Below, one piece after another: positions 41,431 through 51,869 of a stretch of DNA of 64,000 nt (position 1 is its first letter; each line of letters begins with the position of its first letter). This stretch comes from Asterias rubens (taxonomy: Eukaryota; Echinodermata; Asteroidea; Forcipulatida; Asteriidae): positions 24,039,055 through 24,103,054 of the forward strand of contig NC_047063.1 in the NCBI RefSeq assembly GCF_902459465.1. Reading direction: 5' to 3'. The position numbers and the translations under genes are program-made. The notes beneath the pieces are model-generated. The model saw only the letters and a list, made by a program, of their open reading frames with translations, was not told the origin of the DNA and made no database searches.

Positions 41431-44400
41431 CTGTAGAAATATTTGAACAAATAAAAACAAATTAAACCAAGAAATATTAGTAGTAACGGAAATCGGGGTT
41501 ACTAATTATCACGGTGTGGGTATCTTGGTGTGGGCATATTTCTTTATTCTTGATTTCATATTTGGCATGTCAACAAACTCCCCCCCCCCCCCCATCCGCA
41601 AAAAAGGACATCTCTCTAACCATAAGCATTAAGATATTGACAAAATAGGGACACCGCCAATATAGGGCTAGATAGCTCAGTTGGTAGAGCGCCGGCACGT
41701 TAATCCGGAGGTCGTTGCTTCGAATCCCACTCTAGTCAACTCTTTGTTCAACCCCCAAAATCATTTCAAAATTTACCCAGTCAGTTTCCCTTGTGGTTTA
41801 TATTGATATCTGAAACAAACAAAAGTCGCATCCCCTTAAGGTGATCCCCTGGCTGCCGCTTCCCAGGTTGTATCGTAATTTGGGTGTGATCCCTGGCTAC
41901 ACGGCAGTTAACGGTTGTATGGCTTCTGACTGGCACCCCCGAACAAAGATATTGAAAAAATAGGGACACCGCCAATATAGGGCTAGATAGCTCAGTTGGT
42001 AGAGCGCCGGCACGTTAATCCGGAGGTCGTTGGTTCGAATCCCACTCTATAGTTAATTCTTTGTTCAACCCCATAAATCATTTCAAAATTTACCCAGTCA
42101 GTTTCCCTTGTGGTTTAAATTGATATCATAAGCATTTTATAACAAACGAAATATAGTACTTTTTATAGACCAACTCATCCTATCCAAGGGAACGTGTTCC
42201 GTTAATCTTTGGTTTTGAAGTTGTACAACATGTTTTGTAAATGTTCCTACACTTACCGAACAGGAAACCTCCCGCTGAAAAACCGCAACCAGAAAATAAA
42301 AACATCAAGGCTATGGCAGACACTCTTATCTTGTCGGGAAAATTAACTGACAAGACGATCATCAATGGAAAGAGTACAATGTACTCCAAAGCCAAAGCCG
42401 CCAATAGTAGCAAGGGTAGCAACAGCCTCATAGGATGATGCCGCGATAGGGTCAAGAAGAAACACCACGGCTAGGAGGAAAGCCGACCCAGCGAAGAGAT
42501 CATGTGCTTGCACCAGTCCATAGTTGATTACAAAACCTGACGAGATGCGCCCAAACATCGCTCCAAAACCGCCGAAAGTGGCTAGAAATGACGACCTCGT
42601 CTCATTAAATCCCTGAGCATTACCGTTTGGGATAAGATATATATGCCAACCAAAGTATATGACCCCCACTAGGACGTTCACAATCTGGATGGTGACGAAT
42701 CCAGGTTCATCAACGAACATTTGTAGGTCAATTTTCTCAAACATTGCTCTGAACCTTTGTCTCCAGTTGTCCAAAGGTGACTCGTTGGAAGTTGGATTCG
42801 CTGTAGAGTTCGGCTCTTCATCAGCTATCGGTGTGTAGGGGTTTCTGGTTCGCAGAGGTCTGACCAGAGCGGCTAAGACGCAATAATTCGCTGTCAGGGC
42901 ACCGAGAAGAACCAGAGCACCTCGCCAACCATACAGCTGGATCAGTTGCTGCACCACGGGAGGGAGGATCATCATGCCCAGGGGGCCTCCTGTCAAGCTG
43001 ATCCCATTCGCCACAGCGAAGTTATCTGGGAAATACTGCAGCAAAACTGCGACTGAAACTGTTTGCATCACGGAATATCCAAAACCTATACAAATTGAAT
43101 CAAAAATTGATGTTAAGTTTTTTTTTAATGTAAACAAAGTTGTGAGCCCAGCCGATGATTAGGCAGTAAAGCATTTATTTGGTCTAAAAAGTGTATGAAA
43201 GTTTGATAGTTTTTCGTCAATTCATAAGTCATTGAATACAGTTGATGTGGTTGCCGAGGCATTCATTTTGAATGACGTGTGAATACATTGCCGTTGCTGT
43301 TGATGTTGCTGTTGCTGTTGATGTTGCTGTTGTTGTCATACAACTGCTTCCATTCGTATGAGGCATTATAAGGTTAATCCTTGAAACCCACTGCCGGTGT
43401 CAGATGCAATTGTGTCCGCCATGCAATACTGTCCGCACCGGACATTTTTGCATATGCAATCGTGTCCGGGGCTATGCAAAAACCGTCCAGTGGACATGTA
43501 CATGAATATTCACCTATTTTATGATTGCATCGAACGACCGAACATTTCCCATTTCATCATGACATGCACTTCAAGGGCGTTTAATTTACTGCAAGGACGG
43601 TTTTGCACGGGGCGGACACAACTGCATATGCAAATGTGTCCGGGCGGACACAATATTGCATTATGCAGCAGCGTCCGGGCAGACACGAGTGCACATGCAA
43701 ACCCGTCCGGCGGACATTATTGCATATGCAATATTGTCTTCCGGATAGTATTGCATAGATGACATAATTGCATGCGACAACGGCGGACAGAATAACTTAA
43801 TAAGAGACAGTTTAATTTAGGAGATACTGTCTCGAGGGACACTGAACCCTAGCTCGGACAACGTTACCTGGGGACAGAACTGTCCGTCCACACCGGGTTC
43901 ATTTTGACGAGAAAACATCCATGTCGCTTCTTTAGCCTTATCGTACATTGTAGACTGAGAAGTTTTAAACCCGTGCGGGGTTATTTTTCTCCAATTCAAG
44001 TATCCGTTCAAAAATTGAGCATGTAAACTACTCACGGTTTCAATTGTTTTGTTAATAAATACGCATGTACAGTGAAATTCACTTTGGTTTGCGAGTCTAA
44101 AATATTTAAAATTACAACCACAAACAAACTTTCAACCACAAAGGCATACAATAACAAATAAATAAACAATATATTATTCGCACATTATGCAAAGAGACAA
44201 CAGGTAAAAATTGAAAATCCCCGAAAACAAATTTTAAAGAAGTAACGTGTGATAAAAACTATAATAGCGAGTACGGTTGGAGTCGGCTCTGATCCCTCTT
44301 TCAGCATTTGAAGGCTGGGTCGGATCCGATTATCCCTCTGTGGTATATTGTAGCGGCGGTGCCGATTGACCGGTTGGGGCGCCAGCACGACTCCCCTTCG

Positions 44401-46725
44401 GAGCACTGCTGTTAGCCTGAACGTCTGACGTCATTTTTCGAGGCTCGTGAATAACGCCAGAGACCGGCCAAAAACCGGCGTGTGGTTTGACCTTTCACCG
44501 CTCATAGAGATACACGCAAATTCTATACCAATTACCAAGCAAGTACCGAATCCACCATGCATGTACTGTAAACATACTACCACACACGTGGACACACGTG
44601 CGGTCGACCGAAAGTAAGTTTCCATATCTGTGTTTTGATTGGCCATCCGAGGTGATTCAGACCAATCAAAACAAACCCAGCTACGGTAGCTTTCAGTCAC
44701 TGCATTTATCCAATGGTATCATTAAACCCGCCATATTTCCCGCCTTCGTGCATCACCGCTGATCCGCCGCCCAGTACTTAAGCAGCATGCAGCATCAGAG
44801 TCCATCATTCTCCAGAAGACGATTGAAACGTCGAGTTAATCCAACGGTTCTTTTCAGAACCACCCAAACTCATTTAGAGATTGTTATTACATGGTGTTAC
44901 CGCAAACTCTTCTATATCTTATTTCCACCATGCAAAGTTTCAAATCCTACTTATCATTATACCCAATGGAATCACTGGATCTGAATAGCTGCTGTCAAAG
45001 ATACTATTATCTTTGCTGCTGTTGGCCCAAGCCGGTCGATTTGTGAGTCTGCTCGCCAGAGAGGGCGTTCTCTGGCTTAGGTTTCTGCTTCGTGTAATTT
45101 TATGACTTGTTGTGTGTGAATAAACCTCCAAAGAAACGGACAGATAAGGCAGTTAATTGTACCTTCAATATTGTGTCATTCAACTGTGTACAACCATGGA
45201 GGATTAATTTATTCCTCCATGGTACAACGCAACCCACGGTCAACGCTACAACGTTATTCTCCAGCGGTGCACGATCCTATAAGCTAAAGTAGTAGTCCAG
45301 TCTAATTTCTATACCATTCGCCCTGGTAATAGTTAAAAAGCAGGACAGTTCTTTTCAGAACTGAGAAGTCTCCCGAACCTCCGATTATCTACTCCACGGC
45401 AGTAGAATAAAGCAAGTTCCCTAAGAACAACTCTACCTGGCAAGAAGATACACACATTGTGTTACCGCAAACCAAATACATTGATACCTCACCATCCAAT
45501 GCCTCAAATCTTTATACATAATAATACCAAGGCCCAAGCACTGTCGTGCATCCATTGTTAACGCTGTACAAATGAAATGTACTGCTTTTGTAATAAGGTT
45601 TTCAAGGCGACTGTAAACACCCCTATGTGGAAGGACACTTCGCAACGTGGGTGTGATTGTGGATAACAAAATGATAGAATTTGTGAAAATTCATGGACGG
45701 AATTATTTAAGATTTAGCAAAAAAAACTAATGAAAACTTTTGTGCCCCAGTTAGGGATGGGAACGGGACTCCAACAAAAAATGCCGCTAATAGCTGGAAA
45801 ATTTGGAGTTAGAATGATTACTTACTGAATACGATGAAACAGAGAGCAATGTGAACCAGTGATGTTGATACCATTGCGGCTGTGATGAGAGATGCAGCCG
45901 TTACGGCACCACTTATGATCATCAGCGGTCTGGTTCCTAGAGCTCCCAGTAACCCTCCAGTCAGGATCCCTTTAAAGGCAAAATCATTGTGTTAAGCCAC
46001 TAGATGGACACGTTTTTGTATCTGACCAGTATTCTCACTTGGTGTATCCCAATTAATGCATGAAATAATTAAACAAAATAATACATGGGAAAATTTTGGC
46101 TCAATTGGTCATCGAATTTGCAAGGGGAAAATGGAAAGAAAAAACACCCTTTTGCATTAATTTGTGTGCTTTCAGATGCATAATAAAAGGCTTCAGCTGA
46201 AGCCTTTTATTATTGAGTGAGAAATTACCTCTTTTTCAAAAACTTTACTTCAAAGAGAGCTTTTTCTCACAGTGTGTTGTATCCTGTCAACAGCTCTCCA
46301 TTGCTCGTACCAAGTAAGTTTTTTTTATGCTAACAATAAAATTATTTGAGTTATTACCAATGTTGTTCAGTACCTTTAAAAGGAGATTGTAAAATATACA
46401 TTCATTGATATCGGTTATCGTGTTGTATTTGTTTGAAATTCCACAAAATGATGTTCCCTGATTTTAAACATGGTGGATCTTCCTTAAATTGTTTGAAACT
46501 TCCACAAGTGACACATGAATACAATGACATGGATGGAGATTTACCTGTTAGACTAACGGTGAATGGAAGGCTAACGACAATACCTGCTGCACGTGTGGTA
46601 CATTCAAAGTACTCCACAAACTCATCTAATAACACCCCCATGGATTTGAAGATACCGTAGGCCAGGAAACATACACCAGCCCTTACGAGTAGAATTACCC
46701 AGCGCCAAGGACCTGGTGTGCCCAT
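41297..46725 (-). CDS. SLC16/monocarboxylate transporter-like gene, four exons
   Basis: The minus-strand exons are 46545-46725, 45826-45969, 42257-43085 and 41297-41430; all junctions are GT-AG and phases match. The predicted product is about 428 residues with the major-facilitator fold of SLC16 proteins: an N-terminal helix GPWRWVILLV with SMGVLLDEFVEYF, then 'VLLQYFPDNFAVANGISLTG' and 'YGWRGALVLLGAL', a hydrophilic central loop (RTRNPYTPIADEEP), and a C-terminal half with 'SSFLATFGGFGAMFGRISSG'. Members move monocarboxylates or related small solutes across the plasma membrane; the substrate cannot be read from the sequence. Exon 3 is 829 nt, one base too long to keep the frame into exon 4. 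The shift lies near 42365-42395, so the gene is either damaged or the assembly has an indel there. Introns hold SINEs, a foldback element and a MITE. Confidence 0.8.
41666..41737 (+). repeat. tRNA-derived SINE head, copy 1
   Basis: It folds as a tRNA: acceptor GGCTAGA / TCTAGTC, D arm GCTC / GAGC, and an anticodon stem CCGG / CCGG. The nominal anticodon GTT is preceded by C in place of the invariant U33, the stem has a mismatch at its base, and the B box reads GCTTCGAATCC. It is followed by a non-tRNA tail ('tttacccagtcagtttccct'). So it is a SINE head and not a working tRNA gene. Confidence 0.7.
41981..42052 (+). repeat. tRNA-derived SINE head, copy 2
   Basis: Same as copy 1 but with an intact B box GGTTCGAATCC and a small insertion in the 3' acceptor strand (TCTATAG). 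It lies in intron 3 of the transporter, opposite to the gene's direction. Confidence 0.7.
42257..43085 (-). CDS. Transporter exon 3, with frame break
   Basis: The acceptor is TTGTATAG|GTTTTGG and the donor TTCG|GTAAGT. The first part reads from FGYSVMQTVSVAVLLQYF through the central loop to TIGGFGFG. The last part continues in another frame as LFPLMIVLSVNFPDKIRVSA and ends GCGFSAGGFLFG. The two frames overlap near 42365-42395. The exon length of 829 nt is one base too many for an intact frame between exons 2 and 4. Confidence 0.75.
43288..43336 (-). repeat. (GTTGCT)n microsatellite
   Basis: Alternating GTTGCT and GTTGAT units, about eight in a row. Confidence 0.85.
43395..43790. mobile_element. 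Foldback element 3, GCATATGCAA/GTCCG units
   Basis: Both arms are made of 'tgcatatgcaat' and 'gtccg(g/c)cggacac'-type sub-units, direct on the left and inverted on the right. Ends are 'gatgcaattgtgtccgccat' and the inverse form near 43760-43790. About 400 bp, non-coding, within intron 2 of the transporter. Confidence 0.65.
43791..44409. other. Transporter intron 2, unrecognised part
   Basis: A short palindromic pair 'gagacagt' / 'actgtctc' lies at 43804-43833. No exon was recognised. Confidence 0.35.
44410..44515 (+). repeat. Dispersed repeat shared with 38195-38300
   Basis: Contains 'agcctgaacgtctgacgtca' and 'aataacgccagagaccggcc' in the same order as the copy 6 kb upstream. Confidence 0.65.
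44805..44925 (+). repeat. Retroposon tail repeat, copy 1
   Basis: 'agaagacgattgaaacgtcg' is followed by 'ttcttttcagaaccacc' and 'acatggtgttaccgcaaact'. The same order occurs at 56345-56460. The start resembles a decayed hammerhead box pair (agaaga ... gaaac) as found in Penelope-type tails. The family is not certain. Confidence 0.5.
44926..45825. other. Transporter intron 2, rest, with hairpin
   Basis: At 45193-45222 'accatggagga' and 'tcctccatggt' form an 11-bp perfect stem around an AT-rich loop. No exon was seen in the rest. Confidence 0.45.
45826..45969 (-). CDS. Transporter exon 2
   Basis: Reads GILTGGLLGALGTRPLMIIS and continues through 'AAMVSTSLVHIALCFIVF'. 144 nt, flanked by the acceptor TTTAAAG|GGATCC and the donor TTCA|GTAAGT. 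Two small-residue helices fit the second and third transmembrane segments. The acceptor AG sits exactly at the end of a family A MITE. Confidence 0.78.
45971..46380. repeat. MITE family A in transporter intron 1
   Basis: Starts TTTAAAGGCA at the exon 2 acceptor and ends 'gttcagtacctttaaa'. The centre holds the palindrome AAGGCTTCAGCTGAAGCCTT. The terminal 'TTTAAAG' read on the minus strand supplies part of the exon 2 splice acceptor. Confidence 0.7.
46545..46725 (-). CDS. Transporter exon 1
   Basis: Starts with ATG at 46725 and codes 60 residues plus one base (MGTPGPWRW to FTVSLT). The donor is ACAG|GTAAAT. The sequence covers the first transmembrane helix and the loop after it. Confidence 0.78.
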
Positions 46726-46774
46726 CGTGGTTATGAGGAATAGGATGCTTCGTTCTACTCTACTGGTGTATCTG

Positions 46775-47735
46775 TTTTGTCGTGCGTGTGGTAGAGGTCT
46801 GTCGTGCTAGCCTGTGAGCAAAGCGTCGCTGTGCGTGAGGAGAGGTCCGTCGTACCAGCCTGTGAGATAGTGTGAGCAAAGCGACGCCGTGCGAGTGGGG
46901 AGGTCCGCCGTAAGTGAATAAACGTCGTGCGTGTGGAGAGGTCCGTCGTGCTAGCCTGTGAGCAAAGCGTCGCTGTGCGAGAGGAGAGGTCCGTCGTACC
47001 AGCCTGTGAGAGTGTGAGCAAAGCGACGCCGTGCGAGTGGGGAGGTCCGCCGTAAGTGAATAAACGTCGTGCGTGTGGAGAGGTCCGTCGTGCTAGCCTG
47101 TGAGCAAAGCGTCGCTGTGCGTGAGGAGAGGTCCGTCGTACCAGCCTGTGAGAGTGTGAGCAAAGCGACGCCGTGCGTGTGGGGAGGTCCGCCGTAAGTG
47201 AATAAACGTCGTGCGTGTGGAGAGGTCCGTCGTGCTAGCCTGTGAGCAAAGCGTCGCCGTGCGTGAGGAGAGGTCCGTCGTACCTGTGAGTAAACGTCGT
47301 GCGTGTGGAGAGGTCCGTCGTGCTAGCCTGTGAGCAAAGCGTCGCCGTGCGTGAGGAGAGGTCCGTCGTACCTGTGAGTAAACGTCGTGCGTGTGGAGAG
47401 GTCCGTCGTGCTAGCCTGTGAGCAAAGCTTCGCCGTGCGTGAGGAGAGGTCCGTCGTACCAGCCTGTGAGAGTGTGAGCAAAGCGTCGCCGTGCGTGTGG
47501 AGAGGTCCGCCGTACATGTGAGCAAACGTCGTGCTTGTGCAGACGTCCGTCGTACCTAGCCTGTGAGCAAAGCGTCACCGTGCGTGAGGAGAGGTCCGCC
47601 GTACATATGAGCAAACGTCGTGCTTGTGCAGACGTCCGTCGTACCTAGCCTGTGAGCAAAGCGTCGCCGTGCGTGTGGGGAGGTCCGTCGTACCTCCTGT
47701 TGCCAAACGTCGCGCGCGTGGTAGAGGTCCGTTGT
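46775..47735 (-). repeat. GC-rich minisatellite upstream of the transporter
   Basis: About 960 bp of repeats built from two alternating sub-units: 'gtgagcaaagcgtcgccgtg' with 'aggagaggtccgtcgtacc', and 'aaacgtcgtgcgtgtggaga' with 'ggtccgtcgtgctagcc'. A longer unit of about 165 bp repeats three times between 46790 and 47225, then shorter ones follow. It starts roughly 50 bp upstream of the transporter ATG, so it probably lies in its 5' UTR or promoter. The repetitive open frames on the minus strand (TTDLSTRT...) are by-products. Confidence 0.85.
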
Positions 47736-47747
47736 GCCCATAGAGCC

Positions 47748-47935
47748 GTCCTTCTTTTTTGAAGGTTGTGGATTAAGTTCGTGTTCCGGTTTTAAAAATT
47801 CAGCAAATCTGTTGACTAGCTGTCGGAATTTTACGTGTTTGACCATTTCGCCCTGTACGATTGGAATTTGGATCGTAACTCTCCCACTCCGCCGTCAGGA
47901 CGAGGGTTACGTTATTGCAACTAGAGATGGGGGAT
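47748..47935 (+). repeat. Dispersed repeat R1, copy 1
   Basis: 'aatctgttgactagctgtcg' and 'acgtgtttgaccatttcgcc' match the arms of the inverted duplication at 51340-52215. It appears to be a dispersed repeat and not a gene. Confidence 0.6.
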
Positions 47936-48003
47936 CGTGTTCCTCAATAGGCATAATCTCAGGGTGGGTTTTGATCTTTGACGTTTTATTGTTGTAGTTA
48001 TCA

Positions 48004-48612
48004 CATGAAGTTGAGGAACAGAAAGACTTGGGTCTCAAAGTTTGCAGCACCCTATCCCCTACAAACAAATCCAAGATATTGCGAAAAAAGCTCGGCAGAA
48101 GATTGCCCTGTTCAGAAGATGCTTCACCGGATTTGACGAGGAGAGAGTCACAATCTTTTTAAAGTCTTTCATCCGACCGGCTCTGGAGTATGCTTCGTCT
48201 GCCTGGAGCCCATTAACCGAAGGAAATAATTATTATGAAATTACTAGAGAATGTGCAGAAAAGTTGCCTACGCCTGTGCACCGAAGACATTATCTTTGCA
48301 AGAGAGGAAGGAGAACAAAAACAGACCTGATTGAAACCTATAAATTTATGATTAATGGGTTCTACAAGACACCCGGCTGCAAGTTTTTTCTCCCTCCCCT
48401 ACAACTAACTAAAAGGATTTCAAAGAAATGATTTGTCTGGCGTACCAAAACAATTATTGGCAGACCACTTCTTCTCAATAGTGGTACAAATTTTGAACAA
48501 TTTGCCAGAGTCACTAATTTCTGCATGAAAATGTGGCTACATTCAAGAGAAAATTGAGTTCTGCCCATCAGCGAAGACGACTCACCAATCAATTTATACC
48601 AAGTAAGTAGTA
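48004..48612 (+). pseudogene. LINE reverse transcriptase 3' fragment
   Basis: The translated segment RRCFTGFDEERVTIFLKSFI with 'RPALEYASSAWSP' (48110-48205) is the typical end of a CR1/RTE-type non-LTR reverse transcriptase. Downstream, shifted frames give 'RRTKTDLIETYKFMINGFY' (48305-48365) and 'FFSIVVQILNNLPESLIS' (48469-48522). At least two frameshifts and one stop disrupt it, so it is a dead relic. The clade cannot be assigned by eye. Confidence 0.75.
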
Positions 48613-49895
48613 TACCAAGTAAGAATCTATAATATTCTATTATATCAGACCATCTTAAAAGAATTTCTTGTGATCATGGGAGTGTATAACTTATTGTGTC
48701 TCCACTCAGAAACTCCCTTCTAAAAGCAATCCGAATTATTCATGGTGCAGGTTATCTAGAACATACTTCCCCATTGTTTGCCACATCAGATATCGTAAAA
48801 CTTGGCGATTCTCTTGTTTAAACACTCTGGTAATTTGTTGCCACATAAACTTCAAGGCTTCTTTTTAGCAAGTGCTTCAGTTCACACACATCATACCTGT
48901 GGTTTAGCCAAAGGGGATCTTTTGTTAAACAAAGTAGAACAGAGGGTTTTTTTAAGAGTGCGATTCATAATGGGGTCCTTTACTGAAATAGTCTTATTGC
49001 AGAACTTAAACGGTCAGTCAGTGTTTTTTCTTTTCTTAAAAAGCTTTAAGAAAATTTTGATTGATTTATACACTTAATAATCATATATCTCTTTTATTTT
49101 AATACACAACTTTTTTTAGTAATTGTTTATCTATTGCCCAGTCTCACTCATACATAATGTCCATGTCCCTTTTGTTGTTGTTTGTGTACGTTTTTGTGTA
49201 AAATGTCCTTGTCTTTTGGGAAGAGGAAAACAAGCTTTTGCTTCTTCTTTTCAATACATGTTAATGTCAAACTGTTTTCTATTTATTGTTCATAAACTGG
49301 ATAAAGTTTTCCTTAGTAGTAAATAAGTATACACGTTATTATAAGATTTCTGAACAATGTTATCACTTGTTGATGTTGACATGAAATAAATTTATCTGAA
49401 ATGTTTAATTTTATTATGAATGTTTCTGCTAATCAGCATAGAAACAACTAGGTTTCAATTGTGTGGAAATGATTCGAATATCCGATGTTGTATTTGTGCT
49501 TAGTTGTTTTGTTTGATTCTTATGTTAGCTTAGAGTTGAGGTAGTTTTCAAGATTGGCTGAAAGTGTTCAGGTTGGACAGGTTATTTTCACCGGACCAGA
49601 AGTACAGAGTACAGTACTGGTAATAGCGCCCTCTATTGATACTGTTTACATTCACTGTATGTTGCCATCGTGCGCCTGTCACATTATTCGTGGTTTTTCA
49701 ACATTCCTGGTTGGCCTGTTGCTATGCACTGAGTTGGTAAGAAATCACATAATTTGTTATATAAAATAATACCCACTATTCTATTCTGTCGTTGTTTCAT
49801 GTGCAAATTGGTGACTCTTGATTGACAACGTTTGGCCAGACAGACACTTGCTTTTCATATTCTGCACGGGCAATGCAAATGCTGGGCGAGAGCAT
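48613..49895. other. Intergenic, nothing recognised
   Basis: AT-rich. The frames at 48802-49326 and 49554-49769 show no recognisable domains. Confidence 0.4.
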
Positions 49896-49907
49896 GGCGA
49901 GAGGGAG

Positions 49908-51215
49908 GCTGGTCATCTCCCCACCTAGCAAGCTCGCCACCAACAAAGTCGCCCCGTAAACGGCTCGCCCCGAGTTGTTACAAAGTCGCCCCCTAAAAAT
50001 GTCGCCCCCAAACAATGTCGCCCCCTAGCAAAGTCGCCCCCTGAAAATAGTTAAGGATTCTTTCGGTAATATATTATAATGGCTTAATTATTTAATTAAT
50101 AGATGTTAAATTTGCATCGGGGATAAAGAATATTAATTTTTGTTTTTACCCATACACCGATGTGTGTTACTCACTGTTAGCACTGTATACTCAGTACTTT
50201 CCCAAGTCCTGTGAAAAAATATCACATTCACAGGCATGTTACTCGGGTGGGATTCGAACCCACGACGCTTGAAATTCTAGAGCAGTGTCTTACTCTTACC
50301 AACTAGACTACCGAGGTTGCCCGGCAGCTAGAGGCAGTTCGAATCCTATTTTAATTATTGTATCGGAAAGAATATAAAGTAAAGCCTACTTATATTATAG
50401 TTATAGTCTGCTTGAGTAAAAATGTCATCAATTAATAATAAACTCCATGCACAAAATTTAAATTTGTTGTCAATGATTTTATTAACGTCGCTCAATTTAA
50501 ATTATGACACCAAACAAATACTTAATAACGTTATAGGCCTAGATTTTATCAAACGAACATATTCAAGTGTAGGTTTCCTGTCATTAAAAACCAAATTATG
50601 GGGACAATAACACACAGACAATGAAAGTGTCGTTAAAAAGATCCCACATTTGGACAATGGAACGTCTTACGATGACTCCATAATGGCGCTGACGGAGAGT
50701 GGTCATACTGACCGCAGTCGGTACCAACTTTGAGGTTGATATCTATCTAAAACTGAGGTTTACAGATTGGGGACGATCCAGGGGTCTGACACGCCGCCAC
50801 CCAAGTGTCTATTCAAATTAGTGGTTCAAAAGAGTCACCTTTTGTATAAAAATACTAAATGTGGCCGACAATGACCAGGAAACCTGTATTAAATTTAACA
50901 TTTACAGAGTAGATTTTCAATAGACCTTCCACAAGCACATTACTTCATGAATACAGAATTTTTTCTGAAAATGTTTTAACTATATTTTTTTACCATAATT
51001 ATTGTAGCCTTAATTATTTTCCGAACAACATCTGGGGGCGACTTTGCTAGGGGGCGACATTGGCTGGCGGCGACATTGTCAGGGGGCGACTTTGCTAGGG
51101 GGCGACATTGTTTGGGGGCGACATTGCCAGGGGGCGACTTTGTTTCAACCCGGGGCGAGCCGGGTAGGGGGCGACTTTGTTGGTGGCGAGCTTGTCAGGT
51201 GGCGAGATGACCAGC
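49908..51215. mobile_element. Foldback element 2, arms of GTCGCCCCC units
   Basis: The left arm reads GCTGGTCATCTCCCCACCT and on through 'aagctcgccaccaacaaagt', then units of 'aatgtcgccccctagcaaag'. The right arm is its inverse and ends 'aggtggcgagatgaccagc'. Arms are about 135-180 bp. The centre is non-coding and holds a SINE. GGCGAGAG occurs just outside each end (49896-49903 and 51220-51227) and could be an 8-bp target duplication, as for hAT elements, but the same octamer also occurs at 49885. Confidence 0.75.
50135..50332 (-). repeat. tRNA-derived SINE inside foldback element 2
   Basis: On the minus strand it has a tRNA-like head with A box 'tagtctagttggtaagag' and B box 'gggttcgaatcccac', then 'gagtaacatgcctgtgaatg' and 'gaaaaagtactgagtatac'-like tail wording. 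It must have inserted after the foldback element or been carried along by it. Confidence 0.7.
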
Positions 51216-51339
51216 ATTCGGCGAGAGTTGTTGACCATGTTGACGCCATCTCGGCATATCAACACTTTCAAGTAAGTGCATGTGGGTTGGTCAACTCGAC
51301 TGTTACTGTAAGTGTTGCTCTAGTCTAATCTCATTGTAT

Positions 51340-51690
51340 TAACGATTTAGCCTCCTCCAGACGGCGAGGGTTACGAAGCATGCTTGAATTGTAAAGGGCG
51401 AAATGGTCTAGTCAGCAGATTTGCTCAATTTTGACCAATTTCAAAAATCTTGGCACAAATTCGAGGAACACAAAATTAATCCTCAATAGTCAATGTCTAT
51501 TATGAATATTAGAAAGCACAATATTGAGAAAAAAATGTTGAAGATAAAGGACAAAAACTTGCCAGATCCCGGAGCGAAACAGTCACAAATTTCCCAGGGC
51601 CAGGCTCTATTTTGAACCTGTCGCATCGCCATTTTGTGACTTTCCGATATGTTCCACACTTTAATTTTGGTCACCAATTGGCGAGTGCTG
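51340..51690 (-). repeat. Dispersed repeat R1, copy 2 (inverted arm)
   Basis: On the minus strand it reads 'gtcacaaaatggcgatgcga', then 'atttgtgactgtttcgctcc', and later 'gaccatttcgccctttac'. It is the inverted partner of 51870-52215 with about 80% or better apparent similarity. At the equivalent of a possible splice donor it has CTGGCAAGT. Confidence 0.65.
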
Positions 51691-51747
51691 AACCGCAGGT
51701 TCCAGCCACTTGAATTGACAACCTGCCGAGCCGCGGCCGAGTTGGAC

Positions 51748-51832
51748 TAAATAATTCTGTAAAAGGGGTGTTATAACGCAGTGGGGCAGTACATGTGCGC
51801 TGTCCGTTTACTACCTGATGTACATGCTACAT
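51748..51832. repeat. MITE family G, half copy
   Basis: 'aattctgtaaaaggggtgtt' and 'gcagtacatgtgcgctgtcc' match the left half of the full copy at 52405-52547. Confidence 0.55.
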
Positions 51833-51869
51833 GTACATGCCCATCGTTCACTCACAAAATATGGCGTTG

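Larger units (their letters stand above)
41633..42130 (+). repeat. Tandem duplication of a SINE-containing unit
   Basis: 'gatattga(c/a)aaaatagggacacc' starts units at about 41633 and 41948, 315 bp apart. Each unit contains one tRNA-like head and the tail 'cagtcagtttcccttgtggt'. The first unit has about 130 bp of extra sequence after the tail. Confidence 0.8.

Noticed and set aside
41666..41737. tRNA gene with anticodon GTT (Asn)
   Set aside because: C replaces the invariant U33, the anticodon stem base pair is mismatched, the B box is altered, and the sequence continues into a SINE tail and is tandemly duplicated.
46755..47614. Overlapping minus-strand frames with repeated TTDLSTRT-like segments
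   Set aside because: These are translations of the GC-rich minisatellite. Several frames are open at once and there is no sign of a protein family.
50238..50320. Minus-strand tRNA-like sequence
   Set aside because: It has good A and B boxes, but extra bases in the D region and a typical SINE continuation argue against a functional tRNA.
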